Position numbers and translations under genes: made by a program. A stretch of DNA of 64,000 nt. Origin: Psychrobacter faecalis (GTDB lineage: Bacteria > Pseudomonadota > Gammaproteobacteria > Pseudomonadales > Moraxellaceae). Position 1 is the first letter of the stretch, and each line of letters begins with the position of its first letter. The stretch lies in NCBI RefSeq assembly GCF_016107575.1, contig NZ_JABAST010000010.1, forward strand, positions 16,396 through 80,395, written 5' to 3'. The notes under the pieces were generated by a model. It did no database searches, was not told the DNA's origin, and saw only the letters and a list, made by a program, of their open reading frames with translations. Of the stretch, positions 45,264 to 56,457 are shown piece by piece.

Positions 45264-45988
45264 GCCGTACGATTACATTAGTGACAGGCGCAAGCCGCGG
45301 TATCGGTAAAGCCGTTGCCAAACGTTTTGCCAAAGAAGGACACTTTGTCATTGGCACCGCGACCACCGAAAAAGGCGCAGCACTTATCGAAGAATACTTA
45401 AACGATAGTGGCGGTATCGGGCGCGTGCTAGACGTGCGCGATACGGCGCAGATTGATAAGTTATTTGAAGAAATCGAAAGTGTTTACGGTGCCGTACAAG
45501 TGCTGGTTAATAATGCCGGTATTACTCAAGATGGTTTATTGATGCGTATGAAAGATGAAGATTGGGACAATGTTGTCGATACCAATCTGACTTCGGTTTA
45601 TCGTATGAGTAAGCGGGCAGTACGCGGAATGATGAAAGCGCGTCGTGGTCGTATCATCAATATTACTTCTGTGGTTGCACAAATGGGCAATGCGGGTCAA
45701 TCTAACTATGCGGCCACTAAAGCCGGCGTCGAAGGCTTTAGCCGAACGCTAGCGCGCGAAATCGGCTCACGCCAAGTGACGATTAACTGTGTGGCACCGG
45801 GTCTTATTGAAACCGATATGACCGATGAGCTTGACGAGCGCCTACTTAACTCAATGCTTGATGCGGTTCCAATCAGCCGTCTTGGTCAGCCAGAAGATAT
45901 TGCCGCCGCCGTATTTTTCTTAGCAGGTGATGAAGCCAGCTATATTACTGGCGCGGTTATTCCTGTCAATGGCGGTATGTACATGTAG
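45260..45988 (+). CDS. fabG: 3-oxoacyl-ACP reductase
   Basis: 242 residues, SDR family. NADPH loop VTGASRGIGKAVAKRF, NNAGITQDGLLMRM, catalytic Ser/Tyr/Lys in INITSVVAQMG and NYAATKAG. C-terminus ITGAVIPVNGGMYM. First reduction of the elongation cycle. Confidence 0.97.
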   Translation: MSRTITLVTGASRGIGKAVAKRFAKEGHFVIGTATTEKGAALIEEYLNDSGGIGRVLDVRDTAQIDKLFEEIESVYGAVQVLVNNAGITQDGLLMRMKDEDWDNVVDTNLTSVYRMSKRAVRGMMKARRGRIINITSVVAQMGNAGQSNYAATKAGVEGFSRTLAREIGSRQVTINCVAPGLIETDMTDELDERLLNSMLDAVPISRLGQPEDIAAAVFFLAGDEASYITGAVIPVNGGMYM

Positions 45989-46091
45989 GGTTAGAAGTTA
46001 TTATTCTAATTTAGCGTTATTTATTATTATAACGGTGCGTTACATAGTTATAATAAAAAACTCTGTGAACGAGTGTAAACTATAATAAAGG

Positions 46092-46101
46092 GTGCTATAA
46101 T
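46092..46101 (+). promoter_or_regulatory. extended -10 promoter of acpP
   Basis: TGCTATAAT is an extended -10 (TGN plus perfect TATAAT at 46096-46101); the -35 (TGTAAA, 46074-46079 or so) is weak, as expected when an extended -10 is used. It lies in the 307-base fabG-acpP spacer and gives acpP its own strong transcript. Confidence 0.6.
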
Positions 46102-46295
46102 AGCGGATACTTTTTTGTCAAAGCCCTGTATGATAGCTAGGTTTTAGCAGACATTAGTCAAAACGTATAATTGGTTATCTGTCTTCCAGACAGCCGTGAT
46201 AATTTGACCAGCCCATTTTATATATACTGCCATAGCGCTTTATCATAAGACTATGGCAATTTGTCGAAATAATAGATCAAAAAGGAGAAATCTAC

Positions 46296-46532
46296 ATGAG
46301 TAATGATACCGAGCTAAGAGTTAAATCTGCGGTAGCGGAACAATTAGGTATGAACGTTGAAGATATCAATAATGATGCTTCATTCATGGAAGACTTAGGC
46401 GCTGATTCATTAGACCTAGTTGAATTGGTTATGTCATTCGAAAGCGATTTCGGCATCACTATTCCTGATGAAGATTCAGCAGAATTAACGACTGTTCAAA
46501 AAGCCATTGATTACGTACAAGCGCAATTGTAA
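46296..46532 (+). CDS. acpP: acyl carrier protein
   Basis: 78 residues, strongly acidic. The phosphopantetheine Ser is in [18 protein letters not shown] (about residue 38). Carries growing acyl chains. AAAGGAG upstream. Confidence 0.98.
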   Translation: MSNDTELRVKSAVAEQLGMNVEDINNDASFMEDLGADSLDLVELVMSFESDFGITIPDEDSAELTTVQKAIDYVQAQL

Positions 46533-46561
46533 TTAATTATTCGCTTAATAAGTGTGCTATG

Positions 46562-46594
46562 ACCGTTTATCTTTATTGATAAGCGGTTTTTTTT
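46562..46594 (+). terminator. terminator after acpP
   Basis: ACCGTTTATC pairs with GATAAGCGGT (10 bp, one G-U, 6-base loop), followed by seven T. Confidence 0.88.
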
Positions 46595-46935
46595 AACGCT
46601 ATTTTTTAGAGGTAGTGATTATTTCTCTGTTTTACTGCTTATATTTGCTCAATTCACTGCCATATTTGAATGGTAGCTATTAATGATAAAGTTACATAAG
46701 CTACGCCAAATCAACATTACTCAACATACTATTACTAGAGACGGTATTTGCCATTGTCTATACTAAGAATGGTAAGCAGTAATAAGGTGATATTTGTTAT
46801 ATCGATTAAAACCACTGTTTAGAGATAAAAGTTATGTTCATATGTAGGCGATGCGAGAGTGACAAACGTTAAATACATTGCCTATTAAAACAATAATGAT
46901 AAATAATAGATAACAATATTTTAAGGAGCAATTTT
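46595..46935. other. acpP-kbp intergenic region
   Basis: 341 bases, AT-rich, no gene or convincing promoter seen. Several TATAAT-like words occur by base composition. Confidence 0.5.
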
Positions 46936-47445
46936 ATGGGTATGTTCAGTTTCGCAAAAGACATCGGTGAAAAGATTTTTAACCGTGACGATGCCAAGCA
47001 TGACGCTAAAGCAGAAACCAAAGCGGATGCTAATACTCCAGTTCAAAGCACAGAGCCTTCTGCTCAGTCAGTTGCCAATATTTTACTACGCCGTATTCAG
47101 CAGCAAAATCTGAATATCAGTAATCTAAAAGTGAAATATAACGGTTCTACAGATACTGCAGAAATCAGTGGTAAGGCCAAAACCCAAGCGGATCGCGAAA
47201 AAGCTATTATCGCTATCGGTAACGTGCAAAACGTCGCTAAAGTTATTGATAATATCGATATTGAAGAAGATGCGCCTGAATCTACCATGTACACAGTAAA
47301 ATCTGGCGATAGCTTATCTAAAATTGCCAAGGAAGTGTATGGTTCAACGGGTGATTATATGAAAATATTTGAAGCCAACAAACCAATGCTTTCTGATCCC
47401 GATAAGATTTATCCAGGTCAAGTTCTACGTATTCCTAAGCCGTAA
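46936..47445 (+). CDS. kbp: BON and LysM domain protein (Kbp/YgaU-like)
   Basis: 169 residues. N-terminal helical segment GMFSFAKDIGEKIFNRDDAK with a charged linker, BON domain about 48-112 (LLRRIQQQNLNISNLKVKYN, VQNVAKVIDNIDIEED), LysM domain about 119-167 (YTVKSGDSLSKIAKEVYGST, PDKIYPGQVLRIP). No signal peptide, so cytoplasmic, like E. coli Kbp, a potassium sensor. The gene symbol rests on architecture. Confidence 0.88.
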   Translation: MGMFSFAKDIGEKIFNRDDAKHDAKAETKADANTPVQSTEPSAQSVANILLRRIQQQNLNISNLKVKYNGSTDTAEISGKAKTQADREKAIIAIGNVQNVAKVIDNIDIEEDAPESTMYTVKSGDSLSKIAKEVYGSTGDYMKIFEANKPMLSDPDKIYPGQVLRIPKP

Positions 47446-47453
47446 TAGGCTGT

Positions 47454-47523
47454 TAAGTGCTTAAAGCTAAGCGTTTAAATATAAGTATTTAAACATAAGC
47501 GCTTAAACACAGATATTTAAAGT
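47454..47523. repeat. five tandem 14-bp repeats after the Kbp gene
   Basis: Units TAAGTGCTTAAAGC, TAAGCGTTTAAATA, TAAGTATTTAAACA, TAAGCGCTTAAACA and CAGATATTTAAAGT follow without a gap. The consensus is TAAG-N-N-TTTAAA-N-N. They start 9 bases past the stop codon and end 12 bases before the terminator. Confidence 0.8.
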
Positions 47524-47534
47524 TATGTGCTAAT

Positions 47535-47570
47535 AAAAATGCCTCTTAATATAATTAGAGGCATTTTTTT
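47535..47570. terminator. bidirectional terminator Kbp / queG
   Basis: AAAATGCCTCT pairs with AGAGGCATTTT, AT-rich loop of 11 bases, T runs on both strands. The two genes are convergent. Confidence 0.88.
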
Positions 47571-47591
47571 GGTCTTTATTTTCCATAGCAT

Positions 47592-48848
47592 TTACGGTTT
47601 TAAATTTTCTAGTTTTTCCTGTTGTTCTTTAATTGCCCAATGGATATGATCGTCTAGCATGGCATTATGAACGCCTAATTTTGCTTGCAGCTGAGTAATT
47701 ATTTCCGTACTACCATCTGCATTGCCAAGACCAATCGCGATATTGCGTAAAAAATTCACGTAACCGGTGCGTCTAAGCGGACTACCTTCGGTTTTTTTCA
47801 TAAACTCCGCTTCTTGCCATTGCCATAGCTCAAGCAAACTGCTGTTATTAAGATTATGCCTTGGGGCAAAATCTTCTACTGGCGTGATATTGGCGTAGCG
47901 ATTCCACGGACAAATAAGCTGACAGTCATCACAGCCAAAGATGCGATTACCGATGGCACGGCGATATTTGCTGTCAATAATGCCGTCGTGTTCGATGGTA
48001 AGGTAAGAGATACAAGCAGAGGCTTTAAGCTCATAGGGCGCAATAATTGCTTGCGTAGGGCAGACGTCAATACAGGCGCTACAACTGCCGCAATGCTCCT
48101 TGACCGGTTTGTCATCAGGCAGCTCAAGACTCATAAATAGCTCGCCTAATACAAAAAACGAGCCAGCTTGCTTGTTTATGAGCAGGGTATGTTTGCCCGT
48201 CCAGCCAAGACCGGACGCATCGGCAATAGGACGCTCAAAGATAGGCGCAGAATCGCTAAAGGGGCGAAAAATAAAATCCTGCTCTGAGCCAATATTAAGA
48301 TGCTGCCATTCAGGTAGCATGGCTTCAATTTTTAATGCCAATTGCTTTAAGCGACTGCGCATGGTCTTATGATAATCACGCCCCCTAGCATAACGGGCGA
48401 TGATACCTTGATTGGGATAAGCGTTATCAGTGACTGCGCGCGGCGTGGGAGTTTGGGTTAAATAATCCATGCGCACGCTGATGATGGTTTTCGCGCCTTC
48501 TACCAATTGCTCAGGTTGGGCCCGCAGATGATGGTTATGATGCATAAACTGCAATTGCCCCTCATACCCTTTTGCCAGCCATTGCTTTAGATGTTCTGTT
48601 TGCTCGATAAATAAAGGATGATGCACCGATAAAAAACCACAGTCAGCAAATCCTAGGCCTTGCGCTTGGGTTTTAATCCATTGTTTGACGTCTGCCGGTG
48701 TAGCAAATTCTGACGCATTATGAACGGCAATTCTTGCTTGCTCTGCATGATTAGGCGCAGATGTCTGCGCTGCTAAATTGTGAGCATCTGAGGTCTGTGC
48801 GCCTGACTGTGTTGATTGAAGGTGGGTAGGTTGGGCTTTGGTATTCAT
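47592..48848 (-). CDS. queG: epoxyqueuosine reductase
   Basis: 418 residues. Two 4Fe-4S patterns, CGSCSACIDVCPTQAI and CDDCQLICPWN; cobalamin-binding region around RPFSDSAPIFERPIADASGL. Reduces epoxyqueuosine to queuosine in tRNA. The first ~55 residues (Gln/Ala/Thr-rich) are an unusual extension; an internal start is possible but has no evident ribosome site. Confidence 0.96.
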   Translation of the reverse strand: MNTKAQPTHLQSTQSGAQTSDAHNLAAQTSAPNHAEQARIAVHNASEFATPADVKQWIKTQAQGLGFADCGFLSVHHPLFIEQTEHLKQWLAKGYEGQLQFMHHNHHLRAQPEQLVEGAKTIISVRMDYLTQTPTPRAVTDNAYPNQGIIARYARGRDYHKTMRSRLKQLALKIEAMLPEWQHLNIGSEQDFIFRPFSDSAPIFERPIADASGLGWTGKHTLLINKQAGSFFVLGELFMSLELPDDKPVKEHCGSCSACIDVCPTQAIIAPYELKASACISYLTIEHDGIIDSKYRRAIGNRIFGCDDCQLICPWNRYANITPVEDFAPRHNLNNSSLLELWQWQEAEFMKKTEGSPLRRTGYVNFLRNIAIGLGNADGSTEIITQLQAKLGVHNAMLDDHIHWAIKEQQEKLENLKP

Positions 48849-49042
48849 AATGCGCTATAAATGATAATGTGAATAGCAGTATGATAAGCCAGTGAGCGAC
48901 GAGCGCAAGTAGCAAAACCAATAAATCTGTATTTATACCAAGCTGTAAGCTCTCGTAAAATTTGATAGAGCTGATACCACCCATACATTATCTTATGATT
49001 AAAATAATAAAACCAGCCAATAAAAATAAGCGAGGATGAACC

Positions 49043-50824
49043 ATGCCAGTAGCAACCGATGTATCCACAAAAACGACCATACCAGTAGCGTTGTATAGTA
49101 GTCAGCAGATTTATGCTATGGAGCAGGCATGGTTTGGCGCAGGTCATGATAGTTTTGGATTAATGCAGCAGGCTGCATGGCAGATGGCACATTATATTGT
49201 GGTGCTTTATGAGCAAAAAATGCTTAATTCTTATTCCTCAGCACTTACTAACACTGATAATCGCAATAATTGTTCGCCTCGAGTAAGTATTTGGGTCGGA
49301 AAGGGTAATAATGGCGGTGATGGTTGGTTGATTGCTTATTATTTGCAGCAAATAGGCTGGCAAGTACAAATCATCACGGTTGGCTTTGATAAACAAGTTT
49401 TTGCGATAGCTGAGACAACGCAGTCATCTAACAAAGAAGCTTCTTTATCTGATGCCAACCAAGCTCTACAAATAGCGCTGTCTGCTAACTGTGATTATTT
49501 ACGCTTTGAAGACATCAGTTCTGATGACAAGCAAAACGTAAGTGAGCAGCTACAAGCCGACGTCTACGTCGATGCGTTATTTGGTATAGGTTTAGATCGC
49601 GCGCCTGATGGTATTTATAAACAGGCAATTAATAGTCTTAACGATGCTGCGCAGTACAACGGCGCTTTGGTTATTGCGGTTGATGTGCCCAGTGGCTTGG
49701 TTGCTTCTACTGGGCAAGTATTCGACCAAGTAGCTGTAAACGCTGATGCGACATTATGTTTGATTGCGCGCAAATTTGGTTTGCATACTAACGATGGTAT
49801 GGATTATAGCGGACAAGTTATTGACATTCCGCTCATACCTTATCAAATGGCTAGTAAAGAATTTAAGCCAATTGCCAAGCTACTGACAGCAGCTTATCCA
49901 TTAAATCCACGCCGTCAAAACAGTTATAAAGGCAGTTACGGGCATGTATTGGTGATTGGCGGTAATCGCGTTGATAGCTCGCAGGGCATGGGCGGTGCTG
50001 CTATCCTCTCGGCTTCAAGTACGATGGCGACTGGTGCGGGTAAAATTACCGTCGCCTGTCATGAAGCATTTCATGGAGCGCTATTAACTTCATTGCCTGA
50101 TGCGATGACCATCAATTTACACGATACAGATGGCGTAAAAAACCTCATCCAAGAAGCCAGTGTTATTGCTATCGGCATGGGACTTGGCCGTGATGACAAA
50201 GCAAAAGCGTTGTTTATAAATTATATCCAAACGGCGATAGAAAACAGCAAACCAATAGTGATTGATGCGGATGGTTTATACCATTTGGCAACATTGCAGG
50301 CAGAGCAGTATAAACTGGTTACACAGCTAAAAGCGTATAGTAGCGAACATCAAGTTTGCCTAACACCGCATAGTGGTGAAGCGGCAAGATTGTTGAATAA
50401 AGAGGTCAATGAAGTAGAAGAGGATAGGCTAGCCATGATAAAACGGTGCGCCAAAATCTATGGCGGCGATTGGGTGCTAAAAGGTGCAGGGTCGTTAGTG
50501 CTAGAGCAAAAGGCTGAGGAAAGACAGATTTACGTTTGTGGCGTCGGTAATGCCGGGATGGCAAGCGCTGGCATGGGCGATGTGTTATCAGGCGTCATTG
50601 CAGGTCTGCTAGCGCAAAAGGATTTGACCGAAGAAGCGCGTAGTTTGCACCAAGCGGTTCTGCTTCACGGTCTGGCAGGCGACTGCTTAGCGGGGCAGGC
50701 AGAAAATTTAGAAAGTCTTAGCCATACTCATAATTGTCGCTCATTATTGATCGGCCAACGAGGCTTGCAAGCACAGGATATGCCCGTTGCTATCCGCCAT
50801 ATTATGCACCTGATAACTGACTGA
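49043..50824 (+). CDS. nnr: bifunctional NAD(P)HX epimerase/dehydratase
   Basis: 593 residues, longer than the ~500 usual because of acidic/Ser-rich insertions around residues 60-75 and 120-150. The N-terminal YjeF_N epimerase has WVGKGNNGGDGWLIAYYLQQ and AVDVPSGLVASTGQV. The C-terminal ribokinase-like dehydratase has GSYGHVLVIGGN, VCLTPHSGEAARLLNKE and GNAGMASAGMGDVLSGVIAG. It repairs damaged NAD(P)H hydrates. Next to queG as in related genomes. Confidence 0.94.
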   Translation: MPVATDVSTKTTIPVALYSSQQIYAMEQAWFGAGHDSFGLMQQAAWQMAHYIVVLYEQKMLNSYSSALTNTDNRNNCSPRVSIWVGKGNNGGDGWLIAYYLQQIGWQVQIITVGFDKQVFAIAETTQSSNKEASLSDANQALQIALSANCDYLRFEDISSDDKQNVSEQLQADVYVDALFGIGLDRAPDGIYKQAINSLNDAAQYNGALVIAVDVPSGLVASTGQVFDQVAVNADATLCLIARKFGLHTNDGMDYSGQVIDIPLIPYQMASKEFKPIAKLLTAAYPLNPRRQNSYKGSYGHVLVIGGNRVDSSQGMGGAAILSASSTMATGAGKITVACHEAFHGALLTSLPDAMTINLHDTDGVKNLIQEASVIAIGMGLGRDDKAKALFINYIQTAIENSKPIVIDADGLYHLATLQAEQYKLVTQLKAYSSEHQVCLTPHSGEAARLLNKEVNEVEEDRLAMIKRCAKIYGGDWVLKGAGSLVLEQKAEERQIYVCGVGNAGMASAGMGDVLSGVIAGLLAQKDLTEEARSLHQAVLLHGLAGDCLAGQAENLESLSHTHNCRSLLIGQRGLQAQDMPVAIRHIMHLITD

Positions 50825-50839
50825 ATCATCAGTTATCAG
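50810..50839. other. perfect 11-bp hairpin overlapping the nnr stop codon
   Basis: CTGATAACTGA (50810-50820) and TCAGTTATCAG (50829-50839) around an 8-base loop that contains the TGA stop (50822-50824). No T run. Confidence 0.6.
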
Positions 50840-50902
50840 TATCAATGACTAACGTTGAATAGAGCAGTGATGGTATTATTCAAAGGTATATAAAGACCGA
50901 GT

Positions 50903-51412
50903 TTAGGTACCATTACAATATTGATTGATGGCTTGCTGTACACGCTCGCGTTTTAGCTCAATTTCACGGCCATCTAAATATTGACGTTTACCATTGGCAT
51001 CCATCTCGTAGATACGCCCACCAACATTTAGGTTGGTTAAATTATTGCGTAATGACTGGCAACGCTGAGCATTCGCCTGTGCTTCTTGTTCTTTAATGCG
51101 CGCCTCTAGCTGAGCCACGCGCTGTTCTTCAGCACTTTGCGGAGCCGCTTGATTGGCTTCGGTTTTCCCTGCCAATTGTCCGGCGTTACTTTGTCTGCCG
51201 TCACTACGAAACTCTATCACTTCAATATTTCTACCGTTTTGCGGGGCGTGTTGGCTGTACTTCACCTCGCCATGCGCGCCGATAGATTTATAAACCTGAA
51301 TGGCATGACTGGCATTGATTGGCAGCATGAGCATACACGCCGTGCTGATACTTAGAAGCAGTTTGGTAGCGGTGTTCACACGAAACGCAGATGCCATGGT
51401 AACAATTGCCAT
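50903..51412 (-). CDS. DUF4124-domain exported protein
   Basis: 169 residues. Signal peptide at about 1-37 (TKLLLSISTACMLMLPINAS, HA cleavage site), DUF4124 about 38-70 (IQVYKSIGAHGEVKYSQHAP), then a Gln/Glu-rich coiled coil (EQRVAQLEARIKEQEAQANA) and a C-terminal helix with GRIYEMDANGKRQYLDGREI. Periplasmic; function unknown for the family. Monocistronic. Confidence 0.85.
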   Translation of the reverse strand: MAIVTMASAFRVNTATKLLLSISTACMLMLPINASHAIQVYKSIGAHGEVKYSQHAPQNGRNIEVIEFRSDGRQSNAGQLAGKTEANQAAPQSAEEQRVAQLEARIKEQEAQANAQRCQSLRNNLTNLNVGGRIYEMDANGKRQYLDGREIELKRERVQQAINQYCNGT

Positions 51413-52253
51413 AATGACAATCCTCTTAATAGGTAAGAAACGGACGTATTTATCAGATAAGGATAATATTTAATCGTCTTGATAACAATATAAATACACT
51501 AGCGTTTGATTTTAGCAAATAATACTTATAAATGTACATTATTTAATAACTAATAGTTAGGCATAGGGTTTAGAAGTTTTTCTTGACAAAGGTGCCCAAA
51601 CCATCGAATATAATAGCAGTTGATTGGTCAGTGAGCGGCTTTTATAAAATTGCCGTGGCACTTGAAAATAAGGACTACGGGTTGCTTATCAGTAGCTTGC
51701 TCAGTTTTATTTTCTTTGTGACAATGATATGGAATAAAATGCCATTATCCTAATGCGTATTCAAAGCTATATTTATTGTCTGCGGACTTATCTGTCTACA
51801 ATGACTAAGATAAACTTATTATTACTGTGGTTCGTAAGATTTGGCTGTAATAAAAAATAGGGCGCAATGTGTAGTTTTAACAACAACTCATTAAATAAGT
51901 TATAAGATTTAGCGATCCTATAGCGTGTCAATATTATTGAGAGTCGTTTTATATCCTGCCTCTATTTATTTATCACTGTCGTAACTTGGTATTCTCAAAA
52001 TAATAAGCCTCTTTTATAGGTGCATTCGCATCTTGTCACTGTCTGTCGATAAAATCCTGCCACAAAGCTGACCCTACATATATTGCTGTGTTTGAGGGCC
52101 ATGCTGTTCTATATAACAGTGTTACTTGAATATAGTAGGCACACATTCTTGATATGGATAAGAATCCCAAGTCTTCTTTATAAGACCAATAACCTTGTAA
52201 AAACGGTGTTTTCTTTTATAAATGAGCGACCATTCTTACCACAAAAAAAGGTG
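51413..52253. other. 841-base region upstream of ilvB
   Basis: No standard gene. It contains a perfect -35 TTGACA (51583-51588) with GAATAT 17 bases on, and a possible 40-codon GTG-started ORF (51631-51753). A reading frame open from 52083 into ilvB is only an N-terminal extension of that frame. I see no leader peptide rich in branched-chain residues and no clear attenuator before ilvB. Confidence 0.5.
51631..51753 (+). CDS. possible 40-residue membrane peptide
   Basis: GTG-started frame reading SGFYKIAVALENKDYG followed by a hydrophobic span (LLISSLLSFIFFVTMIW) and a short basic end. No good ribosome site; an in-frame TTG at 51583 would give 56 residues. Amino acid pattern looks protein-like, but evidence is thin. 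Confidence 0.25.
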   Translation: MSGFYKIAVALENKDYGLLISSLLSFIFFVTMIWNKMPLS

Positions 52254-54086
52254 ATGACAGTGACGCAAACCACGCAAAGTCCGAATATGACTGGACATAC
52301 CCAAACGGGTAATGCCGCCAAAAATTTTGAAGAAAAGCAACAACGCCTTGCAGAAGGTAGCGAGCAGCCTGTGATGTTGTCTGGCGCTGAGATGTTGGTG
52401 CAGGCACTGACCGACGAAGGGGTCAAATATATTTTTGGCTATCCAGGCGGCGCCGTTCTACATATCTATGATGCCTTGTTTCAACAAGAAAATATTGAGC
52501 ATATTTTAGTGCGTCATGAACAAGCAGCCGGCCACATGGCAGATGCTTATTCACGCGTGACCGGTCAGACAGGTGTGGTGCTCGCGACCTCAGGTCCAGG
52601 TGCGACCAATACCGTGACGGCAATCGCCACCGCGTTTATGGATTCTGTGCCGATGGTGGTTATTTCAGGTCAGGTACCTAGTAGCCTAATCGGTGAAGAT
52701 GCCTTCCAAGAAACCGATATGGTCGGTGTATCACGTCCTATCGTCAAGCATAGCTTCCAAGTGCGCCATGCTAGCGAAATCCCTATGATTGTCAAAAAAG
52801 CCTTTCATATCGCTCAGTCTGGACGTCCAGGCCCAGTAGTCATTGACGTACCAAAAGATATGACAGCGCCAAGTGAAAAATTTGCCTACGCTTATCCAAA
52901 AGATGTGTTTATCCGCTCGTATCAGCCCTCACTAAAAGGTCATAGCGGTCAAATTAAAAAGGCCGTTGAAACTTTATTGTCAGCACAGCGTCCTGTTATT
53001 TATGCAGGCGGCGGGGTCATTTGGAGTAAAGCCAGTAAAGAGTTGACTGAGCTTGCTCATCGCTTAAACTTACCAGTTACCAATACCTTAATGGGTTTGG
53101 GTACTTTCCCAGGTTCTGATAGTCAGTTCTTAGGCATGCTTGGGATGCATGGCACCTATGAAGCCAATATGAGTATGCATCACGCTGATGTCATCTTGGC
53201 AATCGGTGCACGTTTTGATGACCGCGTGACCAATAATGTCAAAAAATTCTGTCCGAATGCCACGATTATTCATATCGATATTGATCCGGCATCCATTTCA
53301 AAAACCATTAATGCCCATATTCCAATCGTTGGCGATGTTAAAGCGGTTTTGACCGATATGTTAGAGATCATCGGTGATGATAAAGAGCTTGAGCAACATG
53401 CCTTGTTAGATTGGTGGTCACAAATTAATGAATGGCGTACGCGTCATGGTCTACGCTATGACACCAATACCGATAATGGTATTAAGCCCCAAGCGGTGGT
53501 GCAAGCTTTGGATAAAGTAACCAATAGTAACGCCATTATCACCAGTGACGTTGGTCAGCATCAGATGTTTGCCGCGCTTTATTATACTTATAATGAGCCC
53601 GGTCAATGGTTGAATTCCGGCGGATTGGGCACCATGGGTGTGGGCTTACCTTATGCCATGGCGGCAAAACTTGCCAATCCTGAGCGCGACGTGGTGTGTA
53701 TTACTGGTGAAGGCTCTATTCAGATGAATATTCAAGAGTTATCAACCTGCTTACAATACAACTTGCCAGTCAAAATTTTGAACCTAAACAATGCACAGTT
53801 GGGTATGGTTAAACAATGGCAAGACATGCTGTATGAAGGCCGTCATGCGCAGTCTTATATGAACTCACTACCAGACTTTGTCAAATTGGCTGAAAGCTAT
53901 GGTCACGTCGGTATTAAGATCACCGATCCTGCGACTATGGAGGCACAATTGGCTGAAGCTATGGCTATGACTGATAAATTGGTATTTATCGACGTTTATG
54001 TCGATCGTAATGAGCATGTTTATCCGATGCAAGTCGCTGGGCAAGCGATGCGTGATATGTGGTTAACAAAAGGGGAGCGTACCTAA
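52254..54086 (+). CDS. ilvB: acetolactate synthase, large subunit
   Basis: 610 residues from the ATG at 52254; a GTG two codons on (52260) has better spacing to AAGG, and a far upstream TTG (52083) gives a non-homologous extension. Glu for ThDP activation in [20 protein letters not shown] region in the middle; ThDP motif starts [18 protein letters not shown] (GEG rather than GDG) and ends LNLNN. Makes acetolactate/acetohydroxybutyrate for valine, leucine and isoleucine. Followed by its regulatory subunit. Confidence 0.95.
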   Translation: MTVTQTTQSPNMTGHTQTGNAAKNFEEKQQRLAEGSEQPVMLSGAEMLVQALTDEGVKYIFGYPGGAVLHIYDALFQQENIEHILVRHEQAAGHMADAYSRVTGQTGVVLATSGPGATNTVTAIATAFMDSVPMVVISGQVPSSLIGEDAFQETDMVGVSRPIVKHSFQVRHASEIPMIVKKAFHIAQSGRPGPVVIDVPKDMTAPSEKFAYAYPKDVFIRSYQPSLKGHSGQIKKAVETLLSAQRPVIYAGGGVIWSKASKELTELAHRLNLPVTNTLMGLGTFPGSDSQFLGMLGMHGTYEANMSMHHADVILAIGARFDDRVTNNVKKFCPNATIIHIDIDPASISKTINAHIPIVGDVKAVLTDMLEIIGDDKELEQHALLDWWSQINEWRTRHGLRYDTNTDNGIKPQAVVQALDKVTNSNAIITSDVGQHQMFAALYYTYNEPGQWLNSGGLGTMGVGLPYAMAAKLANPERDVVCITGEGSIQMNIQELSTCLQYNLPVKILNLNNAQLGMVKQWQDMLYEGRHAQSYMNSLPDFVKLAESYGHVGIKITDPATMEAQLAEAMAMTDKLVFIDVYVDRNEHVYPMQVAGQAMRDMWLTKGERT

Positions 54087-54583
54087 TGCAACAACAACAT
54101 CTGATTTCGGTATTGATGGAAAACGAAGCGGGTTCGTTGTCGCGGTTAGTCGGCTTGTTCTCCCAACGCGGCTATAACATCGAGACGCTAAATGTCGCCC
54201 CTACGGATGATCCAAGTATCTCACGTCTGACGGTCACCACCATTACCTCGCCTGAAAGAATTGAGCAAATCACCAAGCAATTGCATAAATTGATTGAAGT
54301 GGTTAAAGTGCTCAATCTAACAGACAATGTGCACGTCGAGCGCGAGCTGATGCTCATTAAAGTACGAGCGTCGGGCGGTGTACGTGAAGAGATTAAACGC
54401 AGTGCTGATATTTTTCGCGCTCAAATCGTTGATGTCAATTCTAACCTCTACACCATTCAAATCGTTGGTGATAAAGCCAAGCTTGACGGCTTTATCGATG
54501 TGATTGGTCGCGAGCGCATTATGGAAGTGGTGCGTTCGGGTGTCATTGGTATTGCACGCGGCGAAAAAACCCTAAGCTTATAA
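54086..54583 (+). CDS. ilvH: acetolactate synthase, small regulatory subunit
   Basis: 165 residues from the ATG that overlaps the ilvB stop (TAATG), with GGGGAG upstream. ACT domain about 4-78 (HLISVLMENEAGSLSRLVGL, FSQRGYNIETLNVAPTDD), second ferredoxin-like domain after. Confers valine feedback and stimulates the large subunit. Confidence 0.96.
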   Translation: MQQQHLISVLMENEAGSLSRLVGLFSQRGYNIETLNVAPTDDPSISRLTVTTITSPERIEQITKQLHKLIEVVKVLNLTDNVHVERELMLIKVRASGGVREEIKRSADIFRAQIVDVNSNLYTIQIVGDKAKLDGFIDVIGRERIMEVVRSGVIGIARGEKTLSL

Positions 54584-54591
54584 TTTTATAA

Positions 54592-55734
<1,143 letters not shown>

Positions 55735-55801
55735 TTTATTAGTGAATGGTTAAGCAATTAAGCAATAATCAAATCTCTATCATTTTAGTTATCTAAAAAT
55801 C

Positions 55802-55837
55802 AAAACCCATGTTATCACTCGATAGCATGGGTTTTTT
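55802..55837 (+). terminator. terminator after ilvC
   Basis: AAAACCCATG pairs with CATGGGTTTT, inner ATC/GAT pairs extend it, six T follow. Confidence 0.9.
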
Positions 55838-56031
55838 AATGGCTAGCAATTCAATAATCTAGAGAAAGTTGCCACCGTAATCACTTGTTAGTGGTTGAAA
55901 ACTCTTTATTACTGCCTCATATAAGCAGACTTGCTTATTTTATTTAAAAAAATACTAAAACCAAACGCTAAAGAATGATCTGAGCGCTTGATTTTTTATT
56001 CTTATTCTTTCTTGATTACAGGTTGTCTGTT

Positions 56032-56457
56032 GTGCAAATACCAAGTCCTAACTGGCTAACGCCGCAATTTATCTACATTACTCTGAGCGCTGTGGTAGCA
56101 GTATTGATTTGGATAGAAGGCGAGATGCTCAAGCGCAACCAAGGTAAGCTGCCGCAATCTAAGTTCTTTCGCATCAGCTCTTTACTTGATACCGCTTGGT
56201 TCTTTGTCTCTACTCTGGCGTTGTACGTCATTGATTTGGCGCCGTTGGCCATTGCCGTGCCAGTCGCTTATAGCATCTATACCATCTACGGCTGGATATA
56301 TGGTACGCGTCTGCTCAAGCGCAAAGGCATACCAGACTCACCGAAGGATTTGGTGGTGCCAGCTAAATATATTGCCTATAGCCAATCCTTTTCTTTGATA
56401 TTTTTTGCCTTGTGTCTACTGGTTTTATTATCGCCCTGGTTACCGCTACCTGCATAA
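56032..56457 (+). CDS. three-span membrane protein, unknown function
   Basis: 141 residues from a GTG at 56032 with AGG nine bases upstream; a TTG three codons earlier (56023) is too close to it. Spans about 16-35 (YITLSAVVAVLIWIEGEMLK), 55-90 and 115-140. The basic segment YGTRLLKRKGIPDSPKDLVV faces the cytoplasm. I recognise no characterised family. Confidence 0.65.
   Translation: MQIPSPNWLTPQFIYITLSAVVAVLIWIEGEMLKRNQGKLPQSKFFRISSLLDTAWFFVSTLALYVIDLAPLAIAVPVAYSIYTIYGWIYGTRLLKRKGIPDSPKDLVVPAKYIAYSQSFSLIFFALCLLVLLSPWLPLPA

Noticed and set aside
51583..51614. TTGACA paired with TATAAT upstream of ilvB
   Set aside because: The spacer is 20 bases, too long; GAATAT at 17 bases is the better partner.
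52083..52253. N-terminal extension of ilvB from TTG 52083
   Set aside because: The extra 57 residues do not resemble acetolactate synthase, and a proper start lies at 52254 or 52260.
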